Part shown: positions 26,269 through 35,240 of the stretch, piece by piece | Layout: the number at the start of each line of letters is the position of its first letter | Position numbering within the stretch: position 1 is the stretch's first letter | Origin: Selenomonadaceae bacterium | GTDB lineage: Bacteria; Bacillota; Negativicutes; Selenomonadales; Selenomonadaceae | Length of the DNA: 64,000 nt | Assembly: GCA_017428215.1 (NCBI GenBank) | Contig: JAFRRH010000031.1 | Span: 87,930-151,929 of the forward strand | Direction of reading: 5' to 3' | Translations under genes and position numbers: made by a program | Notes under the pieces: model-generated | Database searches by the model: none | What the model was told of the DNA's origin: nothing | Seen by the model: the letters and a program-made list of their open reading frames with translations, nothing else

Positions 26269-27303
26269 TCACCCCTCATCAAGTCCGATTAAATTTTCTT
26301 CGCGCATGAACGTCGCCAATTTTTTTATGCCGCTCATGACGGCGCGATAATGTTCAGGCGTCAAAGATTGCGAGCCGTCGGATAGTGCTCGCGCCGGATT
26401 CGGGTGCATTTCCATCATCAAGCCATCTGCGCCTGCCGCGATTGCCGCAAATGCCATTGGCTTAACCATGCGCCATTTGCCCGTTCCGTGTGACGGGTCA
26501 ACAATTATCGGCAAGTGTGATAAATGTTTAACTGCCGCCACTGCAGATAAATCAAGCGTGTTGCGCGTGTAAGTTTCATAAGTTCTAATTCCGCGCTCGC
26601 ACAAAACGACGTTGGGATTGCCAGCATTCATAATGTATTCGGCGGCGTTTAACCACTCGTCGATTGTCGCCGCAAGCCCGCGTTTTAAAAGAACGGGGCG
26701 TTTGCATCTACCGACTTCTTTAAGCAAGCCGAAATTTTGCATATTCCTCGCGCCAATTTGGAGCATGTCAGCATATTCAGCGACGGGCGCAATACCTTCA
26801 ACCGTCGTGACTTCCGTGACGATTTTTAAGCCGGTAATTTCTCGCGCCTCTGCCAAATATTTTAAGCCCTCAACTTCCAGCCCTTGAAACGAATACGGCG
26901 AAGTTCTCGGCTTATATGCACCGCCTCTTAAAAATTGTGCGCCGCCCTCTTTGACAATCTGCGCGGCTTTTAAGAGTTGCTCGCGACTTTCGACCGCACA
27001 AGGACCCGCCATTACGACAGGTTCCGCGCCGCCGATTTTTACGCCGCTCACATCGATAACGCTTGATTGCGGGTGAAATTCTCGGCTCGCCAATTTATAA
27101 CTTTTGGAAATCGCAACAGAACTTTCGACGCCGGGTAAAGCATCAATCGCTACGGACGCTAATTTTGTCTTGTCGCCTATGACACCGACGATTTTCTGTT
27201 GTGCGCCCTCCATAATCTTCGCATCAAGTCCCACGCTTTTTATAGCCTTGATAACTTCCTCTATGTTGTGTGAAGTCGCTTCCGGATTCATTATAATAAC
27301 CAT
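26269..27303 (-). CDS. aroF: 3-deoxy-7-phosphoheptulonate synthase (DAHP synthase)
   Basis: The protein has 344 residues. It catalyses the first step of the shikimate pathway from phosphoenolpyruvate and erythrose 4-phosphate. The N-terminal 70 residues form the small ferredoxin-like regulatory domain of the type I-beta enzymes (MVIIMNPEATSHNIEEVIKA). The barrel has VVMAGPCAVESREQL, LRGGAYKPRTSPYSFQG, IVDPSHGTGKW and MEMHPNPARALSDG. AAGGAGG lies 8 bases before the ATG. It heads the long minus-strand operon and has a good promoter. The AroH chorismate mutase elsewhere in the window acts later in the pathway. Confidence 0.95.
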   Translation of the reverse strand: MVIIMNPEATSHNIEEVIKAIKSVGLDAKIMEGAQQKIVGVIGDKTKLASVAIDALPGVESSVAISKSYKLASREFHPQSSVIDVSGVKIGGAEPVVMAGPCAVESREQLLKAAQIVKEGGAQFLRGGAYKPRTSPYSFQGLEVEGLKYLAEAREITGLKIVTEVTTVEGIAPVAEYADMLQIGARNMQNFGLLKEVGRCKRPVLLKRGLAATIDEWLNAAEYIMNAGNPNVVLCERGIRTYETYTRNTLDLSAVAAVKHLSHLPIIVDPSHGTGKWRMVKPMAFAAIAAGADGLMMEMHPNPARALSDGSQSLTPEHYRAVMSGIKKLATFMREENLIGLDEG

Positions 27304-27335
27304 ACAAACTGCCTCCTTAAATCTTGTGATTGAAT

Positions 27336-27364
27336 ATCATAGCGAATCAATCGCGGAATGTAAA
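27336..27364 (-). promoter_or_regulatory. Promoter of the aroF operon
   Basis: On the minus strand TTTACA (27359-27364), 17 bases ending in CGC, then TATGAT (27336-27341), 33 bases before the aroF start. It probably drives the seven genes down to the lipoprotein at 21569. Confidence 0.65.
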
Positions 27365-27378
27365 CTGCAAATTAATTT

Positions 27379-28731
27379 TTATTTTCGTGCGGGGCGCAAT
27401 CTCTTGACGTGATAAGAATACGCCGCAATTAAAAATATCGTCGTGATAAACCAGCTAACCGGATAAACCGCCATTAACGTTGCATATGTCGGAATTTCTC
27501 TAAACAGCGTGAACACCCACACAACACGAGTTCCACACACGCAGATTAAAGTTATCACGGCGGGCGTTAAGGATATGCCGTAACCGCGCAGTGCTCCCGA
27601 TAAACCTTCCATTAAAACGTTTATTAATTCTGGCAAAACGATATACCAAAGCCGAATCACGCCTAAACGGATAACTTCAGGGTCGCTGTTGAAGAGAGCT
27701 AAAATTTCCTCTGCGAAGAATAATATAAAGCAACAGAGCGTTTGCATAAAAATCGCACTCAAGCCCATTGATACCCATGTCGCCCGCTTGCAACGCTGTA
27801 AATTGTCCGCGCCGTAATTTTGCCCTACGAAAGTTGTTGCCGCCTGTCCAAAGCCGTTGACAACGCAGAAAACATTTATCTCAATCGTGAACGCCGCCGC
27901 TGAAGCCGCCATTGCATCTGCGCCAAGTGAATTTATCGCCGCTTGAATTAAAAGATTCGACAGCGAAAAAACCATGCTTTGAATCCCCGCCGGCAATCCG
28001 ATTCGCACAATCTCAAAAAGTTCTTCCTTGTCGATAATCAGCGCGTTTAAGTGTAGTTGTATGACGCCCTCCGCTTTTAACAGGACGCGGAATAAAATTA
28101 TCGCGCTGACAACGTTGGCAATTACGGTAGCCGCCGCCACGCCCGCAATCCCCCAATCGAATTGCAGAACGAACAGCAAGTTCAGCAAAATATTTACGCC
28201 GCTCGCTACTGCCAATGCAATTAATGGCGTTCGAGTGTCGCCTTTGCTCCTAAATATCGCCGCTTGAAAATTATAGAGACTTATCGCGGGCAATCCCAAC
28301 AAAAATATTCGCAGATAAGTTTCCGCCATGTCCACGACGCTTGACGGCACATCTAGGAAATAAAAAATCGGCGTAACCAAAAATTCCGCGAGTATGCAGA
28401 AAAAAATTCCCGCCGCGATTGCCAAAACAAAAGCCGTGCTTACTGCTGTGTGAGCACGGTCAATTCTTTTTGCTCCGATATTTTGCGCAATGACGACGTT
28501 CGCGCCGAGACTCAAGCCCATCATCAAGCCGACGATAAGCCCAACCATTGAAATATTATTGCCGACCGCCGCCATTGCATTTTTGCCAACGAATTTTCCT
28601 AAAGTAACAACGTCCGCCGCGTTGAGGAGCTGTTGCATGACGCCTGTTAATGCAAGCGGCAACGCAAATAAAATTATTTTGTCCCACAGCGAGCCGTGCA
28701 ACATATCAATATCGCGTGTGTTAAACTTCAT
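27379..28731 (-). CDS. MATE family efflux transporter
   Basis: The protein has 450 residues with about twelve hydrophobic segments in two halves, the arrangement of the MATE drug/sodium or drug/proton antiporters in the inner membrane. It begins MKFNTRDIDMLHGSLWDKII. It also has the typical PLALTGVMQQLLNAADVV, GANVVIAQNIGA and YNFQAAIFRSKGDTRTP segments, and QNYGADNLQRCKRA in the second half. The substrate cannot be told from sequence. The ATG overlaps the birA stop (ATGA), so the two genes form a coupled pair. Confidence 0.93.
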   Translation of the reverse strand: MKFNTRDIDMLHGSLWDKIILFALPLALTGVMQQLLNAADVVTLGKFVGKNAMAAVGNNISMVGLIVGLMMGLSLGANVVIAQNIGAKRIDRAHTAVSTAFVLAIAAGIFFCILAEFLVTPIFYFLDVPSSVVDMAETYLRIFLLGLPAISLYNFQAAIFRSKGDTRTPLIALAVASGVNILLNLLFVLQFDWGIAGVAAATVIANVVSAIILFRVLLKAEGVIQLHLNALIIDKEELFEIVRIGLPAGIQSMVFSLSNLLIQAAINSLGADAMAASAAAFTIEINVFCVVNGFGQAATTFVGQNYGADNLQRCKRATWVSMGLSAIFMQTLCCFILFFAEEILALFNSDPEVIRLGVIRLWYIVLPELINVLMEGLSGALRGYGISLTPAVITLICVCGTRVVWVFTLFREIPTYATLMAVYPVSWFITTIFLIAAYSYHVKRLRPARK

Positions 28732-29696
28732 CTTATCGAGACATCTCCCGAATAGACTGCTTGCCGCCCGTTTTCAGTTTCGACGACGAGCGCACCGTCA
28801 GCATTTAAATCGACAGCCTTGCCCATGAAACTTTTGCCGTTAATCGCCGAGATAACTTTAATATTCTTGCCGAGCGTAATGTTATATTCCTTCCAACGAT
28901 TGATAACTTTATCAAAGCCCGTCGCGGTGACTTCACGATAAAGTTTGTCGAATTCTTCAAGGACTGCGCGGAAAAGTTGCACACGAGAAATTTTATCGCC
29001 GCTAATTTCTGACAGCGACGCGGCAATATCTTTAAGTTCTTCGGGGAAATCGTCGCGGTTAATGTTGACGTTAATGCCGACTCCGACGACGAGATAATTT
29101 ATCTTGGCAATTTCGCCGGTCATTTCGGTTAAAATGCCAACGAGTTTTCGCCCGTCGAACATAATATCATTTGGCCATTTTATTTCCGCTTTGAGATTGA
29201 AACGTTTCATAGCTTCGGCAATGGCAACCGCCGCCATAAGAGTACATTTCGGCGCGTCTTTAGGCAAAAGATTTGGGCGCAGAATAACCGAAAACCAAAT
29301 GCCCTTGCCACGTGGCGAATAAAAATTTCTATCGAGACGACCTTTGCCGCCGGTTTGTTCTTCAGCAACGACAATCGCCCCGTCCGCCGCGCCGTGATAC
29401 GCCAGAGCTTTAGCAACGCGATTAGTCGAGTCAACGCAAGGCTTATAATGCATTTCCTTGCCGATAATTTCAGTGTCAAGCCCGATTTGAATTTCGCTGG
29501 GCAAAAGTAAGTCGGGCGCGTCCTTGAGTTTATATCCATGACGTTCACGGCTGAGAATTTCATAGCCGCTTTCCCTAAGTTTTTGAATATGTTTCCAGAC
29601 AGCGGTACGAGAAATTCTCAACTCGCCGGCGATGCTCTCTCCGGAAATAAAATCGCCTCCCGCATTCTTCAAAAGTTCAACAATAGTCTTTCGCAT
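28728..29696 (-). CDS. birA: Bifunctional biotin--protein ligase / biotin operon repressor
   Basis: The protein has 322 residues. It attaches biotin to carboxylase carrier domains and, with its N-terminal winged helix (SGESIAGELRISRTAVWKHI, about residues 17-36), can repress biotin genes. The ligase domain has DSTNRVAKALA, the biotinyl-AMP loop GGKGRLDRNFYSPRGKGIWF, and KWPNDIMFDGRKLVGIL. The start at 29696 is favoured because GAGG is 9 bases before it. The ATG at 29702 is too close to the ribosome site. It is coupled to the MATE gene. The accC remnant in this window would have been part of the carboxylase set it serves. Confidence 0.94.
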   Translation of the reverse strand: MRKTIVELLKNAGGDFISGESIAGELRISRTAVWKHIQKLRESGYEILSRERHGYKLKDAPDLLLPSEIQIGLDTEIIGKEMHYKPCVDSTNRVAKALAYHGAADGAIVVAEEQTGGKGRLDRNFYSPRGKGIWFSVILRPNLLPKDAPKCTLMAAVAIAEAMKRFNLKAEIKWPNDIMFDGRKLVGILTEMTGEIAKINYLVVGVGINVNINRDDFPEELKDIAASLSEISGDKISRVQLFRAVLEEFDKLYREVTATGFDKVINRWKEYNITLGKNIKVISAINGKSFMGKAVDLNADGALVVETENGRQAVYSGDVSIR

Positions 29697-29716
29697 ATTC
29701 ATTCACCTCGCATAAA

Positions 29717-29745
29717 AGCTTAGCATAATTTTACTAACATTTCAA
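29717..29745 (-). promoter_or_regulatory. Extended -10 promoter of birA-MATE
   Basis: On the minus strand TTGAAA (29740-29745), 17 bases ending in ATGC, then TAAGCT (29717-29722). The -10 is weak but has the TGC extension. Confidence 0.5.
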
Positions 29746-29817
29746 TTAAAACTGCGCAGGAAATATTGTTTTAGCCGCCGAATTACGCGAAAAAAATTTT
29801 TTCAGGAGGCGTTAAGC

Positions 29818-30150
29818 GTGAACACTAAAACAGAAATTCAACAAGCATTGACGGAAAATTTCCCAGTCGGGACGAGCCGCGCTTTGCACAGTGAACTTTA
29901 CGGCGAAATTTTAATTGTATCGACGGGCGTCGCAGGTAACTTGATTCTGTATAAAAATTTTTATCCTGCCGCTTACATTCGCCCCGAAACGTCAACAGCC
30001 GTTGTAAATGCCGAAGAGCCTTTCCCGCCCAACGAAGATTTCTATAAACTGCAACAGCTCCTTAAGGAAACTTGCAAAACGATTATCGAATGTTACAGCG
30101 TTGACGAGCTAGTTGAGTTTGTTGACATGAATCAAGATTTCGGCAAATAG
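29818..30150 (+). CDS. Hypothetical protein, 110 residues
   Basis: The GTG start has CAGGAGGCG 6 bases upstream. The product is a small soluble protein without signal or membrane segment: MNTKTEIQQALTENFPVG, then strands around ELYGEILIVSTGVAGNLILY, ending in an acidic helix (LKETCKTIIECYSVDELVEF). I do not recognise a family. It stands alone on the plus strand between birA and the HD-domain gene, whose 3' end lies 10 bases away. Confidence 0.7.
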   Translation: MNTKTEIQQALTENFPVGTSRALHSELYGEILIVSTGVAGNLILYKNFYPAAYIRPETSTAVVNAEEPFPPNEDFYKLQQLLKETCKTIIECYSVDELVEFVDMNQDFGK

Positions 30151-30160
30151 CTTAGAAAAA

Positions 30161-30670
30161 TTAATTTTCGTTGTCCGCTATTCTTAAAAGTTTCAATTCA
30201 AGCGGGTCATTAGATTTGGGCGGCGCGTGGTGCTTTGCAATAATTTTTGCCTCCTTGAATAGTCCGATTTGCTGAAGTTTACGCGCTCCAATTTCCGCGT
30301 GATTGTGATAAACGTAAAGCGCGTGATTGCCGTTAATCTCCAATCGTTCGGCTAATTTCGGCGCAAAATTCGTGATTAGGACGACGAAAATTTTTCCTTT
30401 AATCGTCAAATCTCCCGCTTGTCTACCAACGTCGTGCAAAAGGGCGCAACGAATCAAAAATTCTCGGTCAACGCCGCGTTTATCCTCTATAATCAGCCGC
30501 TCAACCGTGTACGCCGTGCGCAAGCTGTGATATTGGTCGGCAACGCTCATGGCAAAAAAAATTTTCTGCTCTTCGGCGTTCAAATGCGCAGAAATATATT
30601 TCCCGTCGTCAACGCTAATACGCGCCGTCACAGCTCTAAAAAACTGTAAAATTCTTCCAAAAACACTCAT
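30161..30670 (-). CDS. HD-domain phosphohydrolase
   Basis: The protein has 169 residues from the ATG at 30670, which overlaps the hisZ stop (ATGA). The HD domain covers most of it: YHSLRTAYTVERL, the metal motif ALLHDVGRQAGD (about residues 78-89), HALYVYHNHAEIG and IIAKHHAPPKSNDPLE. Such proteins hydrolyse nucleotides or other phosphates; the substrate is unknown. The frame extends a few codons upstream of 30670 but the overlap start is preferred. It is co-transcribed with hisZ. Confidence 0.85.
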   Translation of the reverse strand: MSVFGRILQFFRAVTARISVDDGKYISAHLNAEEQKIFFAMSVADQYHSLRTAYTVERLIIEDKRGVDREFLIRCALLHDVGRQAGDLTIKGKIFVVLITNFAPKLAERLEINGNHALYVYHNHAEIGARKLQQIGLFKEAKIIAKHHAPPKSNDPLELKLLRIADNEN

Positions 30671-31812
30671 GCTAAATAAATTAACTCCATACATCTTTTT
30701 GCCGCGCAGGATTTTTCCGCGTCGGTTTTATTTTGCGGCGTTAAGGAAACTTCGACAACTTTTTTATCCGCTCGGAGTTCTGCCGCTTTTTTTATTGCTA
30801 AATTTTCTCGTCCTTCCGCATAACTAAGATAAAAATCTTTAGCTATCGAATTATCTGCAACGCCTTGAAATTTCCTGGCGTCTAAAATCCGCTCGATTCC
30901 CAACGCAAAACCCGTTGCAGGACAAGCCGCGCCAAAATCTTTAAGCATGTTATCATAACGTCCACCGCCCGCTAATGAATAGCCTACGCCGTGCGAATAC
31001 GCCTCGAAAACCATGCCCGTATAATATTCAAAGTCGCGAATTAAGCCCAAATCAAACGTAATTTTATCAGCGACGCCGTAAATCTCCAGCAAGCGATAAA
31101 TCTCCGCCAAATTGTTCAACGCACGGCGCGAACGTTCATTATCTGCGATTGATTGAGCTATTGTTAAAATTTCTTGCCCGCCCTGAAGCGTCGGAATTTT
31201 TTTCAAGTTGTCGTCAATGTCAAGATTGTTAAGCGCAACTATATCGTGGCGTTCGATTGCAGATTTTATTTTGGATTGAACATCGACAGATAAATTTTCT
31301 ATAAGCCCGCCAACAAATTCGACTTGCCCTAAGCAAATTTTAAAATCTTTAAGTCCGGAGACGCTCAACGCCTGCGCGGCTAACGAAATTATTTCCGCGT
31401 CAGCAAATGCGTTAGAAATCCCCAACAATTCGACGCCCGCTTGATAGAATTCGCATTGACGACCGGGCTGATTGTTGCGGAATCTAAAAACGTTTGTATT
31501 GTAGGAAAGCTTAAGCGGCAACGGCGAATCTTTTAGGCGACTAACTGCCAATCTCGCTATCGGCGTTGTCATCTCGTGGCGTAAGGCTAGTGTCCGATTG
31601 TTTCTATCAAACATTTTAAATAAATGCGGCTCCTGTGCTCGCCCGCTTGAAGTCGTCAGCGTTTCTAAATATTCCATTGTCGGCGTAACGACTTCCTCGT
31701 AACCAAAGCTCGTAAAAAGCTCGAAAATTTTTTGTTCGGTTGCGCGTTTAATCGCCGCCTCTGCCGGCAGAAAATCTTGTGTGCCGTAGGGTGTCTCTAA
31801 AAGTCCTGTCAT
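30667..31812 (-). CDS. hisZ: ATP phosphoribosyltransferase regulatory subunit HisZ
   Basis: The protein has 381 residues with a histidyl-tRNA-synthetase-like fold that lacks tRNA charging. It partners the short HisG to start histidine synthesis. It opens TGLLETPYGTQDFLPAEAA, with EVVTPTMEYLETL and LRHEMTTPIARLAVSRL in the class II core, and the HisS-like YYTGMVFEAYSHGVGYSLAG and ATGFALGIERIL near the end. There is no C-terminal anticodon domain, which separates it from HisS. The ATG at 31812 has AGGAGG 7 bases upstream. hisG is not adjacent, which is a departure from the usual hisZG pair. Confidence 0.9.
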   Translation of the reverse strand: MTGLLETPYGTQDFLPAEAAIKRATEQKIFELFTSFGYEEVVTPTMEYLETLTTSSGRAQEPHLFKMFDRNNRTLALRHEMTTPIARLAVSRLKDSPLPLKLSYNTNVFRFRNNQPGRQCEFYQAGVELLGISNAFADAEIISLAAQALSVSGLKDFKICLGQVEFVGGLIENLSVDVQSKIKSAIERHDIVALNNLDIDDNLKKIPTLQGGQEILTIAQSIADNERSRRALNNLAEIYRLLEIYGVADKITFDLGLIRDFEYYTGMVFEAYSHGVGYSLAGGGRYDNMLKDFGAACPATGFALGIERILDARKFQGVADNSIAKDFYLSYAEGRENLAIKKAAELRADKKVVEVSLTPQNKTDAEKSCAAKRCMELIYLA

Positions 31813-31862
31813 AAGAAAACCTCCTGTTGTATAAAAATAAATATTAGAATCCAACAAGGATG

Positions 31863-31897
31863 GTGAAGTCCAAAAGAGTTGCGTGCGGAATTTTAAT
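31863..31897. repeat. 35-bp duplicate of an internal segment of the neighbouring gene
   Basis: The bases GTGAAGTCCAAAAGAGTT and onwards at 31863-31897 repeat 32026-32060 with only two or three mismatches. The second copy lies inside the reading frame at 31893-32204, where it encodes KIPHETLLDFT. The first copy is mostly beyond the stop codon. This looks like the trace of a roughly 163-bp tandem duplication that was later trimmed. Confidence 0.7.
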
Positions 31898-32204
31898 AAT
31901 GCGGGTGAAGTTTAACATAATCAACGGGGCGGCTCCAATCGACATGTACGCCGGTCGCCTCCCAAAGCCGCGTCAAAACAATTTTTAAATTATCCGCGCT
32001 CAAATTCGGGTTAATATTTTCTGCTGTGAAATCCAAAAGAGTTTCGTGCGGAATTTTAATTTCGTGCGGCGTCGTCAAAAATTTTTCGGCAAGTTTTTTC
32101 CCCTCGTCGTCGCCTAAGTTCACGATAACTTTTTTCGTCGCCTCGTCGTACTCAACCCAACCAAGACTTCCTTTAAAACTTATCGCCACGCTAAAATTTT
32201 CCAA
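31893..32204 (-). CDS. Hypothetical protein, 103 residues
   Basis: The TTG start has AAAGGAG about 10 bases upstream, within the end of the RND pump gene. The protein is soluble and acidic to neutral: MENFSVAISFKGSLGWVEYD, KKVIVNLGDDEGKKLAEKFL, and a helical end with LTRLWEATGVHVDWSRPVDY. I do not recognise a family. It lies 5 bases after the RND permease and is likely its operon partner. The 3' end is next to a short duplication of its own sequence. Confidence 0.7.
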   Translation of the reverse strand: MENFSVAISFKGSLGWVEYDEATKKVIVNLGDDEGKKLAEKFLTTPHEIKIPHETLLDFTAENINPNLSADNLKIVLTRLWEATGVHVDWSRPVDYVKLHPHY

Positions 32205-32209
32205 TAGAA

Positions 32210-35200
32210 TCAGCTCCTTTCATGATAGACTGCCGCGTACATGACGGGCAAAACTAACAACGTTAAAACCGTCGCGATTAACAGCCCGCCCGCGATTACC
32301 ACTGCCATTGGTCCCCAAAAAATACTTACCATTAGCGGCAACATGCCCAATATCGCCGCTGCCGCCGTTAACATTATCGGACGGAATCTTAAAACTGCTG
32401 AATTAATTATCGCGTCGTGAAGATTTTCGCCCGCTCGTAAGTGCTGTTGAATTTGGTCGATTAAGATTACAGAGTTGCGAATTATCATGCCAGACAACGC
32501 GATTACTCCCAACTGCGCCACGAATCCCATTGGCTTTGATAAGATTATCAGCGCGAAAATTACGCCGATTATGCCGAGCGGTGCGGTTAACAGCGTCAAC
32601 AACATTGCTTTTGCGTCGTTTAGTTGGAACATTAAAAGCGTCATTATTACGAAGACGACGAGCGGCACCATTGCCAATAAATGATCCGTCGATTTGTCGG
32701 ATTGTTCTAAGTCGCCGCCTGGTTCGATTGAATAGCCAAGCGGTAAATCTTTTCTTAAATCCTCCGTTGCGTCGAAAGCTTTTGTCGCCGCGTCGTTAGC
32801 TGTGCCCGATAAAATATTTGCTTGCACCGTGATTGTCGGTTTCAAGTTGCGCCGATTAATCAAGCCGAATTCCGCATCATAGGAAATTTTAGCAATTTGC
32901 TCAAGTGGAACGTAGCCCGCCGCGCCTAAATATATCGGCAAATTTTTCAATGCGGCAAGATTATTTCTGTCAGCCGCCGCCAATCTTAAATCAATGTCAA
33001 TCGTCCTGTCGCCCGTGTAAAATTCTGCAACCTTCGCGCCGGTGATTTCGGTGTAAAGCATGGACTTAACCGCTTGACTTGAAACGCCCAGCGCACGCAA
33101 TTTATTTTGGTCAAGTTCAATGCGGACGATTTTAGATTTTTGATTCCAGTCGAAGTTAATATCCGTGACGTTTGAATCTTGCGCAATGCGGTCGGCAACC
33201 TGCGCGGCGAGCGATTGAACTTTGTCAACGTCAGTGCCCGAAACGCGAATTATAATCGGATAATCGGCGGGCGGTCCCGTCTGAATCAGTTGGATATTCG
33301 GACGGACGAGCGGAAAATTTTCTGCCAGCTCATGACGAATCTTTTTAATCAAGTCGTCGCGAATATCTTCGCTTGCCGCCGTCACGACAATTTTAGCCAT
33401 ATTATCGGCGTCAATTTTCGGGTCAATCGTCAACACAAAGCGCGGCGTATCCTGCCCGACGTAGTAAGCATAATTTTTAATGTTGTTGCGTTCGCTGTCT
33501 AAAAATTTCGCGAATCTGTCCGCTTCGGCTTGCGTCGCCGCCATTGATGAACCTTCCGGCAACTGGAATTGTATCAAAATTTCCGGACGCATCGACGGCG
33601 GAAAAAATTCTTGCTGAACAAATTCCGATACAAAAATTGTTGCCGCGAATGCGCAGATTGTTCCGCTTAATACCAAAATTTTGTTGTCTAAAAAAATTTC
33701 AAGCACGCGACGGAAGATTTTATAAAAGCGGCTGTCGTAAAGCTCCGCCTCCGGTTTTTTCTCAACTTTGATTATGTACGTTCCAAACAGCGGCGCGACC
33801 ATTACGGAAACTATCCACGATAAAATTAACGCGATTGCCACTACCCAAAACATGTCGCGGCAAAATTCGCTGGCAATTCCTTTGGCGAACGCAACAGGGA
33901 TAAATCCCGCGCAGGTTATCAGCGTGCCCGTCAACATTGGTTTAGCCGTCACGTTGAACGCATGACACGCCGCATCGAATCTTGACAAGCCGCGCTCAAG
34001 TTGTACGCTCATCATTTCAACGGCAATTATCGCGTCGTCAACCAAAAGTCCCAATGCAATTATCAAAGAGCCGAGCGAAACTTTGTGCAAGTCGATTCCC
34101 AGCGCGTACATAAAACAGAACGTTCCCGCCAAAACCAGCGGTATACAACCCGCCACGACCAATCCCGTCCGCAATCCTAAACTTGCAAAGCTCACACCCA
34201 AGACGATTACGATTGCCAAGATTAAAGTTTCGACGAACACGCCGATTGATTCTTCGACGACTTCCGGTTGGTTGGATACTTGCTGAAGTTCTAAGCCCAG
34301 CGGTAATTCCGATTGAATTTGCTCAACCATGCCGCGCAGATTTTCGCCGAGCTTTAAAATATTTCCGCCGTCCTCCATTGATACCGCGATTCCGATTGCG
34401 GGTTTGCCGTTGAAAAACATTTTTGGTTCGGGCGGGTCAACAAATCGCCGCTCAACTTTGGCAATGTCGCCGAGTCTGAAAATTTTCCCGTCGGCGTTTA
34501 TCGGCAAGCTTTTTATTTCGTCAACGGCGTTAAAAATCCCCGTCACACGCAGATAAACATTGTCGGAGGAAGTTTCAACCATACCGGAGGGCGTCATAGC
34601 GTTCTGCGCGGCGAGCGTGTTGGAAATAACTTGCGGACTTATACCCAGTTCGGAAAGTTTAGTTTGCTCAATCTCAACGTAAACAATTTCGCTCTGCACG
34701 CCGACGAGTTCAATTTTTTTAACGTCTTCAACGCCGAGCATTAAGCGACGAATTTCTTCCGCGTTTTGTCGAAGCTCCTCATAATTAAAACCGTCGCCAG
34801 TCAGCGCGTAAATTGAGCCAAAAACTTCATCATAGGTATCGTTGAAAAAAGGTCCCATGACGCCTTCGGGCAAGTCGCCTTTAATGTCGTTGCAATAGTC
34901 TCGCACGTCGCGCCACGTCGGGCGAATTTGTTCGGTTGAAGGTTCGTCGTCAAGCCTAACATAAATCATAGTTGAGCCGGCACGAGTTTCGCTTTCCAAG
35001 TAGTCCAAATGTGGAATATCCTGCAATTTCTTTTCTAGCTTGTCGGTAACTTGCTCTTGCATTTCGTCAGCCGTCGCGCCCGGCCAATACGCCGCAACAA
35101 GCATTTCGCGAATTACAAATTTCGGATCTTCCATGCGTCCAAGTTGAAAGTAAGAAAAAATTCCTCCGATAAACGCGACGACGATAAAGTACCAAACGAG

Positions 35201-35239
35201 CGGGCGATTGTTCAAAGAAACTTCCGTTAAGTTCCGCAT
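32210..35239 (-). CDS. RND efflux transporter permease (HAE1/AcrB-like)
   Basis: The protein has 1009 residues, the usual length of an RND inner-membrane pump. It starts MRNLTEVSLNNRPLVWYFI. Two large periplasmic loops alternate with twelve membrane segments. The proton-relay region in TM4 is GLLVDDAIIAVEMM with the Asp pair, and the second half repeats the plan (LAMVPLVVFVIMTLLMFQL, LGVIALSGMIIRNSVILI). It is driven by the proton gradient and should work with the adapter upstream and an outer-membrane factor, which is not in the window. The ATG at 35239 is chosen over a GTG at 35248, as it matches family starts. It lies 1 base after the adapter stop. Confidence 0.94.
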   Translation of the reverse strand: MRNLTEVSLNNRPLVWYFIVVAFIGGIFSYFQLGRMEDPKFVIREMLVAAYWPGATADEMQEQVTDKLEKKLQDIPHLDYLESETRAGSTMIYVRLDDEPSTEQIRPTWRDVRDYCNDIKGDLPEGVMGPFFNDTYDEVFGSIYALTGDGFNYEELRQNAEEIRRLMLGVEDVKKIELVGVQSEIVYVEIEQTKLSELGISPQVISNTLAAQNAMTPSGMVETSSDNVYLRVTGIFNAVDEIKSLPINADGKIFRLGDIAKVERRFVDPPEPKMFFNGKPAIGIAVSMEDGGNILKLGENLRGMVEQIQSELPLGLELQQVSNQPEVVEESIGVFVETLILAIVIVLGVSFASLGLRTGLVVAGCIPLVLAGTFCFMYALGIDLHKVSLGSLIIALGLLVDDAIIAVEMMSVQLERGLSRFDAACHAFNVTAKPMLTGTLITCAGFIPVAFAKGIASEFCRDMFWVVAIALILSWIVSVMVAPLFGTYIIKVEKKPEAELYDSRFYKIFRRVLEIFLDNKILVLSGTICAFAATIFVSEFVQQEFFPPSMRPEILIQFQLPEGSSMAATQAEADRFAKFLDSERNNIKNYAYYVGQDTPRFVLTIDPKIDADNMAKIVVTAASEDIRDDLIKKIRHELAENFPLVRPNIQLIQTGPPADYPIIIRVSGTDVDKVQSLAAQVADRIAQDSNVTDINFDWNQKSKIVRIELDQNKLRALGVSSQAVKSMLYTEITGAKVAEFYTGDRTIDIDLRLAAADRNNLAALKNLPIYLGAAGYVPLEQIAKISYDAEFGLINRRNLKPTITVQANILSGTANDAATKAFDATEDLRKDLPLGYSIEPGGDLEQSDKSTDHLLAMVPLVVFVIMTLLMFQLNDAKAMLLTLLTAPLGIIGVIFALIILSKPMGFVAQLGVIALSGMIIRNSVILIDQIQQHLRAGENLHDAIINSAVLRFRPIMLTAAAAILGMLPLMVSIFWGPMAVVIAGGLLIATVLTLLVLPVMYAAVYHERS

Positions 35240-35240
35240 G

